Source of the DNA: Aplidium turbinatum
Taxonomy: Eukaryota > Chordata > Ascidiacea > Aplousobranchia > Polyclinidae
DNA: 64,000 nt
Direction of reading: 5' to 3'
NCBI GenBank assembly: GCA_918807975.1
Contig: OU964921.1
Span: 14,169,498 to 14,233,497 of the forward strand
Shown here in pieces: positions 46,607 to 58,530 of this stretch (its first letter is position 1; every line of letters starts with the position of its first letter). The translations under genes were made by a program, and so were the position numbers. Below the pieces are notes generated by a model, which was not told the DNA's origin, did not search any database, and worked only from the letters and a program-made list of their open reading frames with translations.

Positions 46607-47788
46607 AAATCTAAGCTTAATTTAGTTTATATGGGTATTGGGTAATGTTTCGAGAACGCTCACAATATTATCAGTTTAGTTTGTTTTTATTTCTGACCAT
46701 CACAACGAAAAAACAATATACGACAAACTTAGCACAGGTCTATAAAAGGTAGAAGCGACAAAACGCGGACGTTATAACGTGCATGATATCAAAGCAGAAC
46801 AATCAGTTTAAATGACACGATCGCAAGTCGCAACAGCGACTTGCAGATTACATATACGCTGACATGAAGGCGTAAGTAATTCCACGTTGCTTATGGGTAA
46901 TTCGGCGCGACTTATGGGTAATTCGACTCGAGTCGAATTACCCAGCCATAAGCCTCATAAGTCGTGTCGAATTACCCATAAGCCCCATAAGTCGCGTCGA
47001 ATTACCCATAAGCCCCGTTGCGTCGAATTACCCATAAGCCCCATAAGTCGCGTCGAATTACCCATAAGCAACGTGGAATTACTTACGCCTCATGTCAGCG
47101 TATATGTAATCTGCAGGTTGCTGTTGCGACCGTGTCATGTTAAACTGATTGTCCTGCTTTGGTATCATGCACGTTATAACGTCCACGTTTTGTTGCACGT
47201 TATAACGTCCACGTTAACGTGCATGATACCAAAGCAGGACAATCAGTTTAACATGACACGGTCGCAACAGCAACCTGCAGATTACATATACGCTGACATG
47301 AGGCGTAAGTAATTCCACGTTGCTTATGGGTAATTCGACGCGACTTATGGGGCTTATGGGTAATTCGACGCAACGGGGCTTATGGGTAATTCGACGCGAC
47401 TTATGGGGCTTATGGGTAATTCGACACGACTTATGAGGCTTATGGCTGGGTAATTCGACTCGAGTCGAATTACCCATAAGTCGCGCCGAATTACCCATAA
47501 GCAACGTGGAATTACTTACGCCTTCATGTCAGCGTATATGTAATCTGCAAGTCGCTGTTGCGACTTGCGATCGTGTCATTTAAACTGATTGTTCTGCTTT
47601 GATATCATGCACGTTATAACGTCCGCGTTTTGTCGCTTCTACCTTTTATAGACCTGTGCTAAGTTTGTCGTATATTGTTTTTTCGTTGTGATGGTCAGAA
47701 ATAAAAACAAACTAAACTGATAATATTGTGAGCGTTCTCGAAACATTACCCAATACCCATATAAACTAAATTAAGCTTAGATTTCACG
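46607..47788. repeat. FB3 hairpin core: inverted repeat centred near 47.2 kb
   Basis: The two halves (about 46607-47190 and 47215-47788) are near-identical in inverse orientation. Each encodes the same open frame by eye (46887-47312 on + and 47214-47504 on -). The centre holds three acgttataacgt palindromes and a spacer of about 25 bp. Near-perfect arms this long would form a strong cruciform or hairpin. They could also reflect an assembly error. Confidence 0.8.
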
Positions 47789-47866
47789 AGCGCTTGCGTG
47801 GCGGAGTGGTTTAGCCAAAGGGCTATTGAATTTGGTGACATGGGTTTGATTCCCACCCTTACCATT
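47789..47866 (+). repeat. tRNA-like segment (Ser/Leu-like head), right copy
   Basis: It is the inverse of 46528-46606, with the same D-arm and T-arm signatures and no acceptor pairing. The BEL/Pao element starts 3 bp further on, and the rest of the FB3 right arm resumes at 53938. Confidence 0.55.
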
Positions 47867-47868
47867 AT

Positions 47869-48554
47869 TGTTGGCTTCATAATCTCATGCTCAGTTCCGA
47901 TTTAATCATAATTGTTTATACCTGTTTTCTGACCCTTTACGAAGCCCTTGTTTACATGGCAAGTTTCGGTCGACTGCGTTGCCCTTCCCAAAATAGGCTT
48001 TATGCACATTCCCGGATGTTGTCACCGCGATGATGTTTTGACGGCGAGGCGGAAGATTCGAAAGCAGTTTTATTTAGGGTTTAAATATTTATTATCGTGG
48101 AAGTCACACAGTATGTAAGTACACTCTTAAACTAACTTAATGTTTATATTTCTATTCTTTAGAAGGGATCAGTAACTAATTGATATCGGATTTGTATCAT
48201 ACTGAAAGATCAATGTAGATGTAATTGCCTACTGGATTCGTAAAAACTAAATGGCTGCTGGTGCTACTGCTCACTAAATCTTTTATCCCTTTCCTCTGCT
48301 ATACCCCTATGCTGGCCTAGTCCATTACTAGCGCTCAGTTTATAAATTCGTGACTTTGGATGGTGCTTAACTAGCCCTCTTATTCCACGCCCTGCAAGCT
48401 CCCTGGTCTCAGTGGGGCTAAACCCTGTTAATTTTCTAGGTTTTGCTGTGTGTTGGGTCCCCTTTATTGTATCCTCTCTTTTAATGTATGTGCGGTCCGC
48501 ATAACTACTATTGGTCGCCAAATAGAATCAGTAACTCAACCTGTGGTGGTTACA
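47869..48554 (+). repeat. 5' LTR of the young BEL/Pao element
   Basis: 686 bp, TGTTGGCTTC...GGTGGTTACA. I compared it by eye with 53252-53937 and found no difference. ATTAT precedes it (47864-47868). Confidence 0.9.
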
Positions 48555-51500
48555 TCATATCAATTAATGATTTCTTGCGTAGTATCTTTGTAGGCTACGG
48601 GACGATTGATTCGTGAATGTGTGTAGTGGCTGCCCTTGCTGTGTGAGTTGAATGTCAGTCATCGAATTTCCTGTGTGAGGTTGCAGTAGTCTAGTTCGGT
48701 TAATTGTGGCTGAATGCGCATTAATTGATTCTACTCCAACTTACATAATTTTTGATTTACTGTTGTGATCAGTTGTAGCTCGCTTTGCTAGTTGTAAGCT
48801 GCTGACTCGTAGGTTATTTCCGAAGGGAATTCCCCTGGTTATTTCTTGTTTTTGTTTACTGTTGTGTTGTCTGGCTTATCTGTAGCCTATATCTACTGTA
48901 GGGATATATTGCGGCTATTTTACTTTGTTAATACTTACTGGTAGTATTTGTTTTCATTAATTTTGTTGAACTCACTATGGATAAGCGCCATGCTGAGTTG
49001 TCTCTCCAATTGGAGGAACGAGAGTTAGAACTGGAGCGCCGCGCTTTGCAGCTCCAACGCCAGGAGATGGCTTTAGAGCACTGGGCCTTGGAGCTGGAGC
49101 GTCGACGTTTTAAATCTTCTCTGACGGGCGATGGCAAGGTTGAGTCAGAGAAGGCAATAGGTGAGGGGGAGGGTTTACTTCGTGAGGAATCTGTATCTCG
49201 CCATGTGACTGGCGATGTCCCCCTGTCTAAAGACGCAGTTCCGCCAAAAACAGAGACAGTTGTCAATCTCGTTGGAAATGAGAGTCACAGTACTTTCGAA
49301 TCTTGTCAAGGGGAACTGCACCGTAGCGACAAAGGGCTAGACGTTTCTAGCGAAAAGGACTTTGTTACCAGGAGCCATGCCGACATGGATTCGCGGTCTG
49401 TGTTGCCTGGTGAACGCGTCACGGCTTCGCATTGGAATTCGTTTGTGAATTATGAAGCCAAGCGTAAGGATGCTCACTTGGAGTGCCAAGCAGAGTGGAA
49501 TGGCTGGAGAGCACCACACCAACCCATGATGATGGGATACCAAAGAGATTCTTATGGCCAGCACAGCGCAGACATGAGGTCTGTGCCTGGCTACCAAGGT
49601 GTTGGGAGGCACCTGCCCGTAAGGCATGAGTCCACAGGTCTGGATACCTCATTGCATCCGGCAAATTCACAAATTGAAAAGGTTGTCGGTGCATTGCATT
49701 CAATGGCAACTGCGGTCTGCCGCGCCCAGGGTGGTCGGGTAACAGAAGAGAGTAAATTTGATGGTACGCCAACAGATTATTATCGCTTTGTCCGATATTT
49801 TGAGAAATATGTCATTCGCGATGTAAACGATCCAGCTGCTATGTTGGACCTTTTGATCTCTTGCTGCACTGGGAGGGCACGACGCAGCATCGAGCAATGC
49901 ATTGTCATGGAACCACCAAGCCTTGCTTACCACCATGCCTGTAACACACTGTACAGAAACTTTGGCATGATCGACAGTGTTACCACAGCCTTTATTGAAA
50001 AGATCATAAATGGACCTTCATTTAAGGAAGGGAACACGCAGGGACTATTGGATTTGTCGCGTCAGATGAAGGATTGTGAAATGACTTGTGGGGGGAGACT
50101 AGATTGTGGGTTGAACACACGTCACACCCTGACAAGTATTGTGAGTCGTCTTCCACCCAAGTTGCAGGATCGGTTGATTGAGGTCTCTGTTGAAGGGCTT
50201 ACATTTGCTCAACTGGCTGATCAGATTTACCAGTATGCTCGGATCCAAGGTGGATATTTGGCACAGGCTCTCAACAGAGACAAGATTCAATCGAACCAGG
50301 AAAGAAGAACCAAGTCAGGTAAAGGTGTTCTGTCATATGCATCACAGGGTTCAGTAAGGGGTGGACCTCATACTGCTAAGAGTAGCGTTGGTGCAAACTA
50401 TTCTTCAGAACCATGCGATTGGAAGTGCCCTGTGTGTTCTAACGGACACCCATTGTGGCAATGCAGGCAGTTTCGTCGCATGGCTGAAGTGGACCGACAA
50501 CGGACAGTTAGAGCTGCCCAGTGTTGTTTTAACTGTTTAGAGTTTGGACATCGTGTACAAGAGTGCAAGTGGGACAGGAGTTGTAAGCTTTGCAAGGGAA
50601 GACATAACACTCTGCTTCACCGCCCTCAAGATGACAGGAGTGGAAGAAAGTATGGAGCCACAGAACCCATGAAACCTGGCCAGGACAGCAAAGAGGCCGG
50701 GTCCTCTACCTCTTCCAATTGTACTTCTGTAGTAACTTGCGCTAGTTCGGGGCTGCGTGGTGCAAAGAGTTATATGGTACGTCTGAAGGTGGTACCGGTT
50801 ACAGTTTGGAGCCCGGATAGAAAGTCACAAGTCGATACTTATGCCTTTCTTGATGAAGGCTCAGACACCACCCTCTGCACAATCGACTTGATGAAGCGGC
50901 TTGGGATGACAGGCAAGAGTGTGGATTACTCCATTTCAACTATGAACGGCGTCAGTCAACAACGTGGTTACAGGTTGCAGGGTCTGTATACACGTGGCAT
51001 AAAAGAATGTAAGGGGATGGAGATTGATGCTGTATTGGCGGTTCCGGCATTACCTGCTCTGGATGGAAGTATTCCGAATGCTGATGATGCTAGCATGTTT
51101 CCAGATGTATTGCAAGGCGTTGACATCCCAGAGCTGGCTGAAAAGTCAGTTGACCTTTTAATTGGTGCTGATGTGCAGGAAGCACACTATATGCATGCGT
51201 TTCGCAGAGGCCGGAATGGTGAACCAAATGCCATTCGTACTGGCTTGGGTTGGACATTGAGTGGTCCTGTGGGACATAATAGTTCCAAGGCCTTGGTGCA
51301 TGTTAATTTTATTCACTCTGGTAGTGACATACTGCATCGTCACATGCAGCAAACCTACGATCATGACTTCAATGATGTTGGTGATCCAGATGAACTTGCC
51401 ATGTCCATCAATGACAAACAAGCGCTGACTTTAATGAAAGAATCGGTCAAAAAGGTGGAGGGACATTATCAGCTAGGACTACCATGGAAAGATGAGGAAA

Positions 51501-53251
51501 CTACACTCTCTGGCAACAGAAAGGTTGCCGAAAAACGCTTGAACCACTTTCGGCGTAGGTTTGGAAAGGATGACGAGTTCTTCGATATGTATAGTCAGAA
51601 GATCAGAGAATATTTAGACAACGGATATGCACAAAGGATGCCACATGATCAACTGCCTCAGACCAACCGAACATGGTACCCCTCTCATCATGCTACCGGT
51701 GAAAAATTCCGCATTGTCTTCGATTGTGCGTCTAAGTTCAGGGGCACTTCTTTAAATGACAACCTACTTCAAGGCCCAGACCAAACAAGCAATCTGATTG
51801 AAGTTTTGCTTCGCTTTAGGGAAAAACATCCAATGATCTTGCCCAGCCGACACCATGTGACGCGCCTGGTGACGCGCCATGAGTTTTTTCATGCTTGTAG
51901 TGCCCATTGCGGCGCGCTTCATACGCTTAGTGTGTGTAGGGAGGCTTTTTGGGTGATTAAAGATCATTCTACTGTGCGTTGTGTGTTGCGTGAGTGTAGA
52001 GTGTGTCGTTTGAGAGATGCTACAGGGGGTCAACAAATCATGGCACCACTTCCAAAATGTAGGGTTACCCCTGGTAGACCAGCGTTTGCTTGCACAGGAG
52101 TGGACTATGCAGGGCCGTTTATGACCAAGTCTGGTAGAAGCATGTCCAAACGTTACTTGTGTGTATTTACCTGTATGGCCTCTCGGGCTGTACATTTTGA
52201 AATTGCTTATTCCCTCGACACCTACTCATTCCTTCAAGCATTTCAAAGATTCGTAAATCGAAGAGGCATGGTTGAAGAACTCATAAGTGACAACGGCACA
52301 TTTGAAGGTATCAAACGGTGGAACCTTGCCCATATTCAGAAAGGCATCAAGTGGTCTTTCAATGCCCCATTGGCATCACATAGAGGTGGAGCCTGGGAGA
52401 GATGCACCCGATCTGCCAGGAAAATTCTGCATGCCTTGGTCAAGGACCGAACTTTGAAGGATGAAGACCTAATAACACTTGTTACCGAAGCAGAACACAT
52501 TATGAATGACAGGCCGTTGACAACAGTTAGCGACGATCCCGAAGATTTGGTGGCTCTGTCACCTAATAGCTTGCTACAAAGCAAGCTTGAGGCAAGCATG
52601 CCATGTGATATATTTACATTTGCTGACAGTTACCGTAAATCATGGCGGTTAGTTAACTACCTTGCCGACCAGTTTTGGCAGCGTTGGTCTGCAGAATACA
52701 TGACATTATTGCAAACCCGCAGCAAGTGGCAGAAGCCAGTTCGAAATCTCGCCGTTGGCGACGTGGTCTTGGTAATAAATGACTGTCAATCCAGAGGGTT
52801 GTGGCCCAAAGCGAGAGTGATGGAAGTGTTTCCAGATCAAGACGACGTTGTACGCACGGTTCGTCTAAAGACTGCGACTTCAACCTACGTGCGTGATGTT
52901 CGAAGGGTGTGTCTTCTGGAAGCAGACATTTGAATCGATTTCCCTTGATGATTGGACTTACTGATAGAGACAGGTTTATTATTACGCGCGCGACGCGAAC
53001 ATTTACGTAACTTAGTGTATGGTATTGTTGCTTGTGTTTTGTTTCCAATGCGTTTGCCTAGCTTTGCTTTTGTGTTCCAAACGACCTCAGGGGACCCACT
53101 TCAGAGATCGTAAATATTTTCCATAGTTGTGCGACATTGTACATTTGAAACGTTGTATTGTCTGAACTAGCTCATGTAATAAGAGCATTCGATTATTTTT
53201 CTCTTGGGAAAAACAGCTACTTCTACCCCAGTAATGTTTTTGAGGCCGGTA

Positions 53252-53937
53252 TGTTGGCTTCATAATCTCATGCTCAGTTCCGATTTAATCATAATTGTTT
53301 ATACCTGTTTTCTGACCCTTTACGAAGCCCTTGTTTACATGGCAAGTTTCGGTCGACTGCGTTGCCCTTCCCAAAATAGGCTTTATGCACATTCCCGGAT
53401 GTTGTCACCGCGATGATGTTTTGACGGCGAGGCGGAAGATTCGAAAGCAGTTTTATTTAGGGTTTAAATATTTATTATCGTGGAAGTCACACAGTATGTA
53501 AGTACACTCTTAAACTAACTTAATGTTTATATTTCTATTCTTTAGAAGGGATCAGTAACTAATTGATATCGGATTTGTATCATACTGAAAGATCAATGTA
53601 GATGTAATTGCCTACTGGATTCGTAAAAACTAAATGGCTGCTGGTGCTACTGCTCACTAAATCTTTTATCCCTTTCCTCTGCTATACCCCTATGCTGGCC
53701 TAGTCCATTACTAGCGCTCAGTTTATAAATTCGTGACTTTGGATGGTGCTTAACTAGCCCTCTTATTCCACGCCCTGCAAGCTCCCTGGTCTCAGTGGGG
53801 CTAAACCCTGTTAATTTTCTAGGTTTTGCTGTGTGTTGGGTCCCCTTTATTGTATCCTCTCTTTTAATGTATGTGCGGTCCGCATAACTACTATTGGTCG
53901 CCAAATAGAATCAGTAACTCAACCTGTGGTGGTTACA
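53252..53937 (+). repeat. 3' LTR of the young BEL/Pao element
   Basis: The sequence is the same as 47869-48554. It is followed by ATTAT and then by ctttttt..., where the FB3 right arm continues. The same junction (agaataat|ggtaagg) is uninterrupted in the left arm at 46521-46535 and shows the empty site. Confidence 0.9.
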
Positions 53938-54179
53938 ATTATTCTTTTTTTTCTGTAATTATCAAGTTCAAAGCAAGAATTAGGTCTCTAGCTGAGTGCG
54001 AGAACGATTGCTATGCTGCAGTCACCTGGTTCATAGGGAAAATTGTCCAATGTTAAAGTGTTTTATCGGACAAAACACTCCATCTGCTGCAGCAAACTGC
54101 AGATTACACATAAGCGAACGCGAAGGCAACGAAGCCAATCTTCGTGTCCACCTTTAGGCATGCCTTCAAGTGTCCTGCT

Positions 54180-54247
54180 CTTGAGCGGTGTCGAACTATA
54201 TTTTGGAACGCCCAGCCAGTGCTCCTCACCACTCGGCTATGCAGCCG
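54180..54247 (-). repeat. tRNA-like segment in the right arm of FB3
   Basis: Inverse of 45149-45212, with the same A and B box signatures (GCCGAGTGGTG, GTTCGACACC on the minus strand). Confidence 0.5.
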
Positions 54248-54299
54248 ACTACTAGGCTTCTAGACGGCTTCTAGACTAGGCTTCTACACTCTACACTAT

Positions 54300-54690
54300 A
54301 CAGGCTTATGGGTAAATCGACGTTACTTCTAGGTAATTCAATGCTACTTATGGTGCCTATGGGTAATTTGACGCGACTTATGAAGCTTATGGGTAATTCG
54401 ACGCGACGTACGGGGCTTATGGGTAATTCGATGCGACTTATGGTGCTTATGGGTAATTCGACGCGACTTATGGGGCTTATGGGTAATTCGACGCGAATTA
54501 TGGTGCTTATGGGTAATTCGACGCGACTTATGGGACTTATGGGTAATTCGACGCAACTTACGGTGCTTATGGGTAATTCGACGCGACTTATGGGGCTTAT
54601 GGGTAATTCGACGCGACTTATGGGGCTTATGGGTAATTTGACGCGACTTATGAGGCTTATGGGTACTTATGGTGCTTATGGGTAATTCGT
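54300..54690. repeat. Right-arm minisatellite of FB3 (30-bp unit)
   Basis: Inverse of the left-arm array: units of gggtaattcgacgcgacttatgg(g/t)gcttat, about 12-13 copies. Unit variants (for example gaattatgg, cttacggt) are partly shared in position with the left arm, so the arms arose as one inverted duplication. Confidence 0.9.
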
Positions 54691-54705
54691 GGGACCGGCA
54701 GTGGC

Positions 54706-55625
54706 CAGTGGCACCACTGCTGATTGATCTTCTGATTCAATTTTTTTAACAGTTCAATTCAATTCAATTTATTTTTCTTTGTCAGAATGCAAAAGAAATG
54801 ATATTGAGAAAAAGAAATACAGTAACAAAACTAACAAAAGGAAAAGGTGGCAAAACCTTAATGGTTTAAGACGTGCGTGAAAGAATCTAATATTGCGGTA
54901 TATGCATCAATAAATATAGTCAAGCACGGCCACCAAACCTGATACTTTAAAATAAGTTGATGAATTAGTTAAGAATCAGTCGCCTCCTCGTTCCTGGAAC
55001 AACTGGAGCGCCAATTCTTAAAGCAATGAGAACACGACTGAACCCAACATCACAAAAACAAACTAATATACACAGTTACACACACATATTGAAATTACAT
55101 AACGGACTATCAAAACAAGGACTATTTACAGATTTCATACAGAAATAAAGTGTTCGCAGCAACGATATTAAGTAGCCTATATATTGTAGAACAAATACAT
55201 AATATGGCAGCTCATTATCAAGATAAAATAGTTAAAAAAGCTTTGTTTTTTAAATTAATTTCCTGCGCATGTAAGAGCATAACAAGCATGATGATATAGC
55301 AGCGTGTTTTTGGTATTTCTAATAAGAGTTGAATCATCTTTGATAGCGTCAGTGAGGGATGGAGTGTTTTTGGTATCGCTAATGAGAGGTGGAGACTCTT
55401 TGATAGCGCCGATGAAGGATGTAGTGTCTGAGTTGTTTCATGCATCTTTTCCAAACCAACCTAAATAATAATCTTACGAAAAGTCAAGCGATCCTCTGAA
55501 CGAACATAATAGCTTATAATAATCAGGGGAGTAGTTAGATGCAAGCTGGTAGTAACTTAGTGATATATTCTTATCTGGCAAATATTAAATTATGCAATAC
55601 GGTATAGTAGCTTATGTAACAGTGT
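54706..55625. other. Spacer without a supported gene
   Basis: It starts with a (caatt)n run at 54750-54775 and an AT-rich stretch that could be an antisense LINE 3' tail, but there is no coding sequence to confirm this. Around 55300-55430 a block containing tttttggtat(c/t)gctaa...agcg repeats three times. No gene seen. Confidence 0.3.
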
Positions 55626-55635
55626 GGTGGTTAGC

Positions 55636-56040
55636 AGGGTTGCCTGGTCCACTTATGGAAAAAATGCCAAACAACTGGTCAAAAAATGCCAAATGACCTA
55701 AAAAAATGCCAAATAGACAAAACGCTCCAAAATCGAAGGTTTCTTCATTAATAAGTAATAAATTGGGTAAAAAATGGACCGTGAAAATGGATAAAACTGC
55801 AACAAAGCTCAGCCTACACTTGCTGCAATTGCACAACCTAGCTATCTTCATTCTTGAGAGTATTCTTCAAAAAAAAGAATTTTGAAAAAATGCCAAACAG
55901 GATTTTTTCATGCCAAACAACATAAAAAATGCTAACCTGGCATCCCTGATGCCAACAATAATAAAAAGGCCAAAAATATGCCAAACTATGACGTATATGC
56001 CAAACAGCATTTTTCGATGCCAAACCACTGCTGACGGCAG
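55636..56040. repeat. aaaatgccaaa-rich repeat block, possibly a degraded hAT
   Basis: atgccaaa(c/t) recurs more than ten times. CAGGGTTGCCTGGTCC at the left (55638) and CCTGGCATCCCTG at 55937-55949 look like imperfect hAT ends with repeated subterminal binding motifs. No 8-bp duplication could be found, so the element call is tentative. Confidence 0.35.
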
Positions 56041-56159
56041 GAAGATCGCTCCTTTTCAACAGTGCATATCCTTGGCGACGGTTGGTTTCTTGTTTTCTTT
56101 CCACAAAGGTAAGAATTCATATGACTGACAAAAGCAGCGGTTGAAAACCAACTGGCCAG

Positions 56160-57088
56160 TTGTCTGAATACCCCCCCTCCTGACGGCGCCCGTCCTAAAC
56201 CGTGCCCTGCAGGCGAGAGCCTGTGGGGCCGTGTCCCGGCGGCCACTCGTCGCCTGAACGTACGTTGGTCCGCCCGCCCGGATGGCGGCTTTGAGTTGGC
56301 CGCGGGGAGCTCCACAATCACCCCTCCATCAACACAATGACTTGTGGTGGAGACAGTGGGAATCCAAACCTGACCAAGGCAAGACGGTCAGTGCCCACTG
56401 CCTGTCCGGATTTTCAAATTCCGGCGCCCGGAGCTCCTGGATCACGCGGACCGAGTATTTGCGTACAAAGCTAGATTGAATCAAAACCAAGCCATGGCCG
56501 CCGTTACCTACCTTCCATGTGTCGTGCGTGTGGGAAAGCGGAAGAGACTCTCCCCCACATATTGAATCACTGCCCTACCGTGATGACTGTCGTCACGGAA
56601 CGACACAATTCAGTATTGAGGGAGATCGTGGGGCACGTGCCTGCCTAATTAAATGGCAACCCGGGCTTTCCATAGATAGTACGGTTCCACAGCACGTGGA
56701 AGCGGGCGGTGCCGATCTGCGTCCTGACATCGTCTTGCAACGCCCTGACGGTGTCACGGTCGTATGTGACGTCACATGTCCGTTCGACAACGGCGCGGAT
56801 TCTCTTCGAAAAGCCGCCGACAGGAAACACGACAAGTACGGCGAGTTATGTGTCAACATAAAGGAAGACAAGAAGCGCCCTTGCAGGGACGTCCTGTCAC
56901 TTCCGTTTGTCGTAGGCTCCCTTGGGAGCTATGCCCCGACGAGCTCTCGAGCTCTGACGGCCTTGGGCGTTCCTTCTCGTGGGGTAGCAGAGGTGGCTAG
57001 AAAAGTGGCTTTCCTCTCAATCGAAGGATCCTTCCGCGTCTGGAAAGCTTGGAACGCCGGGCTCACTTGTAGAGGGTCTACGTCATAG
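56160..57088 (+). pseudogene. 3' end of an R2/NeSL-like LINE with restriction-like endonuclease
   Basis: Three registers together show a 5'-truncated C-terminus. RPELLDHADRVFAYKARLN (about 56425-56480) is followed by MCRACGKAEETLPHILNHC (56517-56572), a Cys-Cys-His-Cys knuckle. Then, in the frame ending at 57088, come RPDIVLQ (56720), VVCDVTCPFD (Asp at 56768) and KHDKYGEL. RPD...DVTCPF...K...KY is the core of the restriction-like endonuclease of R2, R4 and NeSL-type elements, which cut specific sites such as rDNA or spliced-leader genes. At least two frameshifts are present. Its GC content is clearly higher than its surroundings. Confidence 0.75.
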
Positions 57089-58298
57089 AAAAGACGACAT
57101 CAGCGATCAGAAACTTATTCCCTAATAACGTTGCAGTAAGTATCCGAGCGCGCAAGACAGCAAACCGTTTAGACGTTATAACCTTATAACAATATTAGCT
57201 TAAAATTGATCACTTTATGACATCACCTTATTTCTATAAACCTGCGCCATTTCTTTTATATGATACTCCAGTCTCTTCAAAAACAATCATTCTAAAGTAA
57301 AAAGGAAGGAAATAAAATACCTCATGTACATTGTGACTTGAGACTGGTTTAATAGCAATTAAGCAATTTCAATCATCACTAGATTCTCTATGTACTAATC
57401 AATCAATTGTTTCGAACTGTCATACGCTGCTTTCGCCTTGTAACGCTGTTCTTGCCCGCTCGGATCAACATCTCTCCGCTTTCAATGCATTGATCAACAC
57501 GATCTCCTGATCAACTCGATGCAGCCTCAAAACTTCTACCCCAATTTTCTATTTTTACCGATAATGTAGCCTATCAGTGCCTCTGGTTTCGATCGCTAGC
57601 CTCCCCGACCCAGCTGGGCGAACCTGCCTCAACGTCTGGCCAGTGCACATCCGTGCTCGCCGAATGAAAGCTTACTCTTCTCCAGTGAGTATTAATTACA
57701 TATCTTTTTTTTTTTATTACAGTATATTGATTCATCGAGCCTCTGCTCCACATTTTTATTGAATATTCGTCTGCCACGAGAGCCAAATTATCCTTAAATG
57801 GTTCGACTCTCTTCCTCGTGGGAGACCCCAAATTTTATCCGCTCTGCCTACTGGCAGACCGGGTATAAGAGTCAAAGTACCTGCGCGAGGACGCGTGAAG
57901 GAGACGTGGGCGCTGCCCGGCGGTCAATTACTGCCGGTTCCAGCGTCCAAACGCGACGGGTCGCCCGGTCCGTCGCAGGGCTTCATTCTGGGCTATGCAG
58001 AAAGAGCCTGTCTCCCTGGCCCGCTCCGCCATTCTAAATTTGCGGACGGGCCATATAGTGTTTCGATCCACACTCTCCCTCCACAGGTACCTCGACTCCC
58101 CAGCCTGGCTTTCGCGACCTAAGCTGGTGGACTTAACCCTCCGGGTGCATCGTCACCCCATAAATCACGCCGCTCCACGCCGCCGCGGGGTGTGGCAGGC
58201 CGGTTTCTTAAAGTCTTCGACCTGGCTATGTTTGTTTGTACTCTTGCGAATAAAACAGTTCAACACTATGTGTCAACATTGTGTAAAAAAAATAAATG
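57089..58298 (+). repeat. First unit of a tandem array linked to the R2-like LINE end
   Basis: It holds a linker (gcagtaagtatccgagcgcgc...), a block starting ctcgatgcagcctcaaaa (57515), a possible intron (cca|gtgagta ... attacag, about 57680-57722), the GC-rich gtgaaggagacgtgggcgct block (57896) and a poly(A)-type end (gcgaataaaacagttcaac, about 58245-58265). The same order recurs at 58531-59585. A small open frame (57895-58122, METWALPGGQLLPVPAS-type) is conserved between copies, but no protein family is recognised. Confidence 0.6.
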
Positions 58299-58530
58299 TG
58301 TCAACATAAAGGAAGACAGGAAGCGCCCTTGCAGGGACGTCCTGTCAATTCCGTTCGTCGTAGGCTCCCTCGGGAGCTATGCCCCGACGAGCTCTGACGG
58401 CCTTGGGCGTTTCTGCTCGTGGGGTAGCAGAGGTGGCTAGAAAAGTGGCCTCCCTCTCAATCGAAGGATCCTTCCGCGTCTGGAAAGCTTGGAACGCCGG
58501 GCTCACTTGTGGAGGGTCTACGTCATAGAA
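58299..58530 (+). pseudogene. Second, shorter copy of the R2-like LINE C-terminal tail
   Basis: From tgtcaacataaaggaagac to ggtctacgtcatag it repeats 56851-57088 with few differences, about 1448 bp downstream of the first. It lacks the endonuclease core. It begins right after a repeated tgtcaacat, suggesting the break point of a truncated tandem copy or unequal exchange. Confidence 0.75.

Larger units (their letters stand above)
47869..53937 (+). mobile_element. Young BEL/Pao LTR retroelement in the right arm of FB3
   Basis: Two apparently identical 686-bp LTRs and a 5-bp target duplication ATTAT (47864-47868, 53938-53942). One long open frame (48977-52933) carries, in order, a Glu/Arg-rich coiled-coil start, gag-related sequence (49.7-50.3 kb), CCHC-type knuckles (50.4-50.6 kb), an aspartic-protease region (about 50.85 kb), RT-related sequence and an integrase (CMASRAVHFE motif, about 52.17 kb) with its C-terminal domain. 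Despite the open frame it looks broken, with about one break. The identical LTRs make it the most recent insertion dated here. Confidence 0.9.
44648..54696. mobile_element. FB3: foldback element with tandem-repeat arms and hairpin core
   Basis: The left end GGTCCCACGAATTACCCATA is answered by the inverse TATGGGTAATTCGTGGGACC at the right end. AGCAGTGGG (44639-44647) and GGCAGTGGC (54697-54705) form a 9-bp flank matching at seven positions. Each arm holds, from outside in: ~12 units of a 30-bp repeat, a tRNA-like segment, a segment including gtgttttgtccgataaaacac, a second tRNA-like segment, and a copy of gtaatgtttcgagaacgctc before the centre. The left arm carries a hAT insertion (45231-46314) and the right arm a BEL/Pao element (47869-53937). 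Without these the element is about 3 kb. The architecture resembles Drosophila FB; no gene of its own is visible. Confidence 0.75.

Noticed and set aside
49337-52599. Multiple minus-strand open frames
   Set aside because: Shadows of the long BEL/Pao coding frame on the plus strand.
55636-56040. Confident hAT element
   Set aside because: The end-like sequences are imperfect and no 8-bp duplication was found; kept only as a repeat block.
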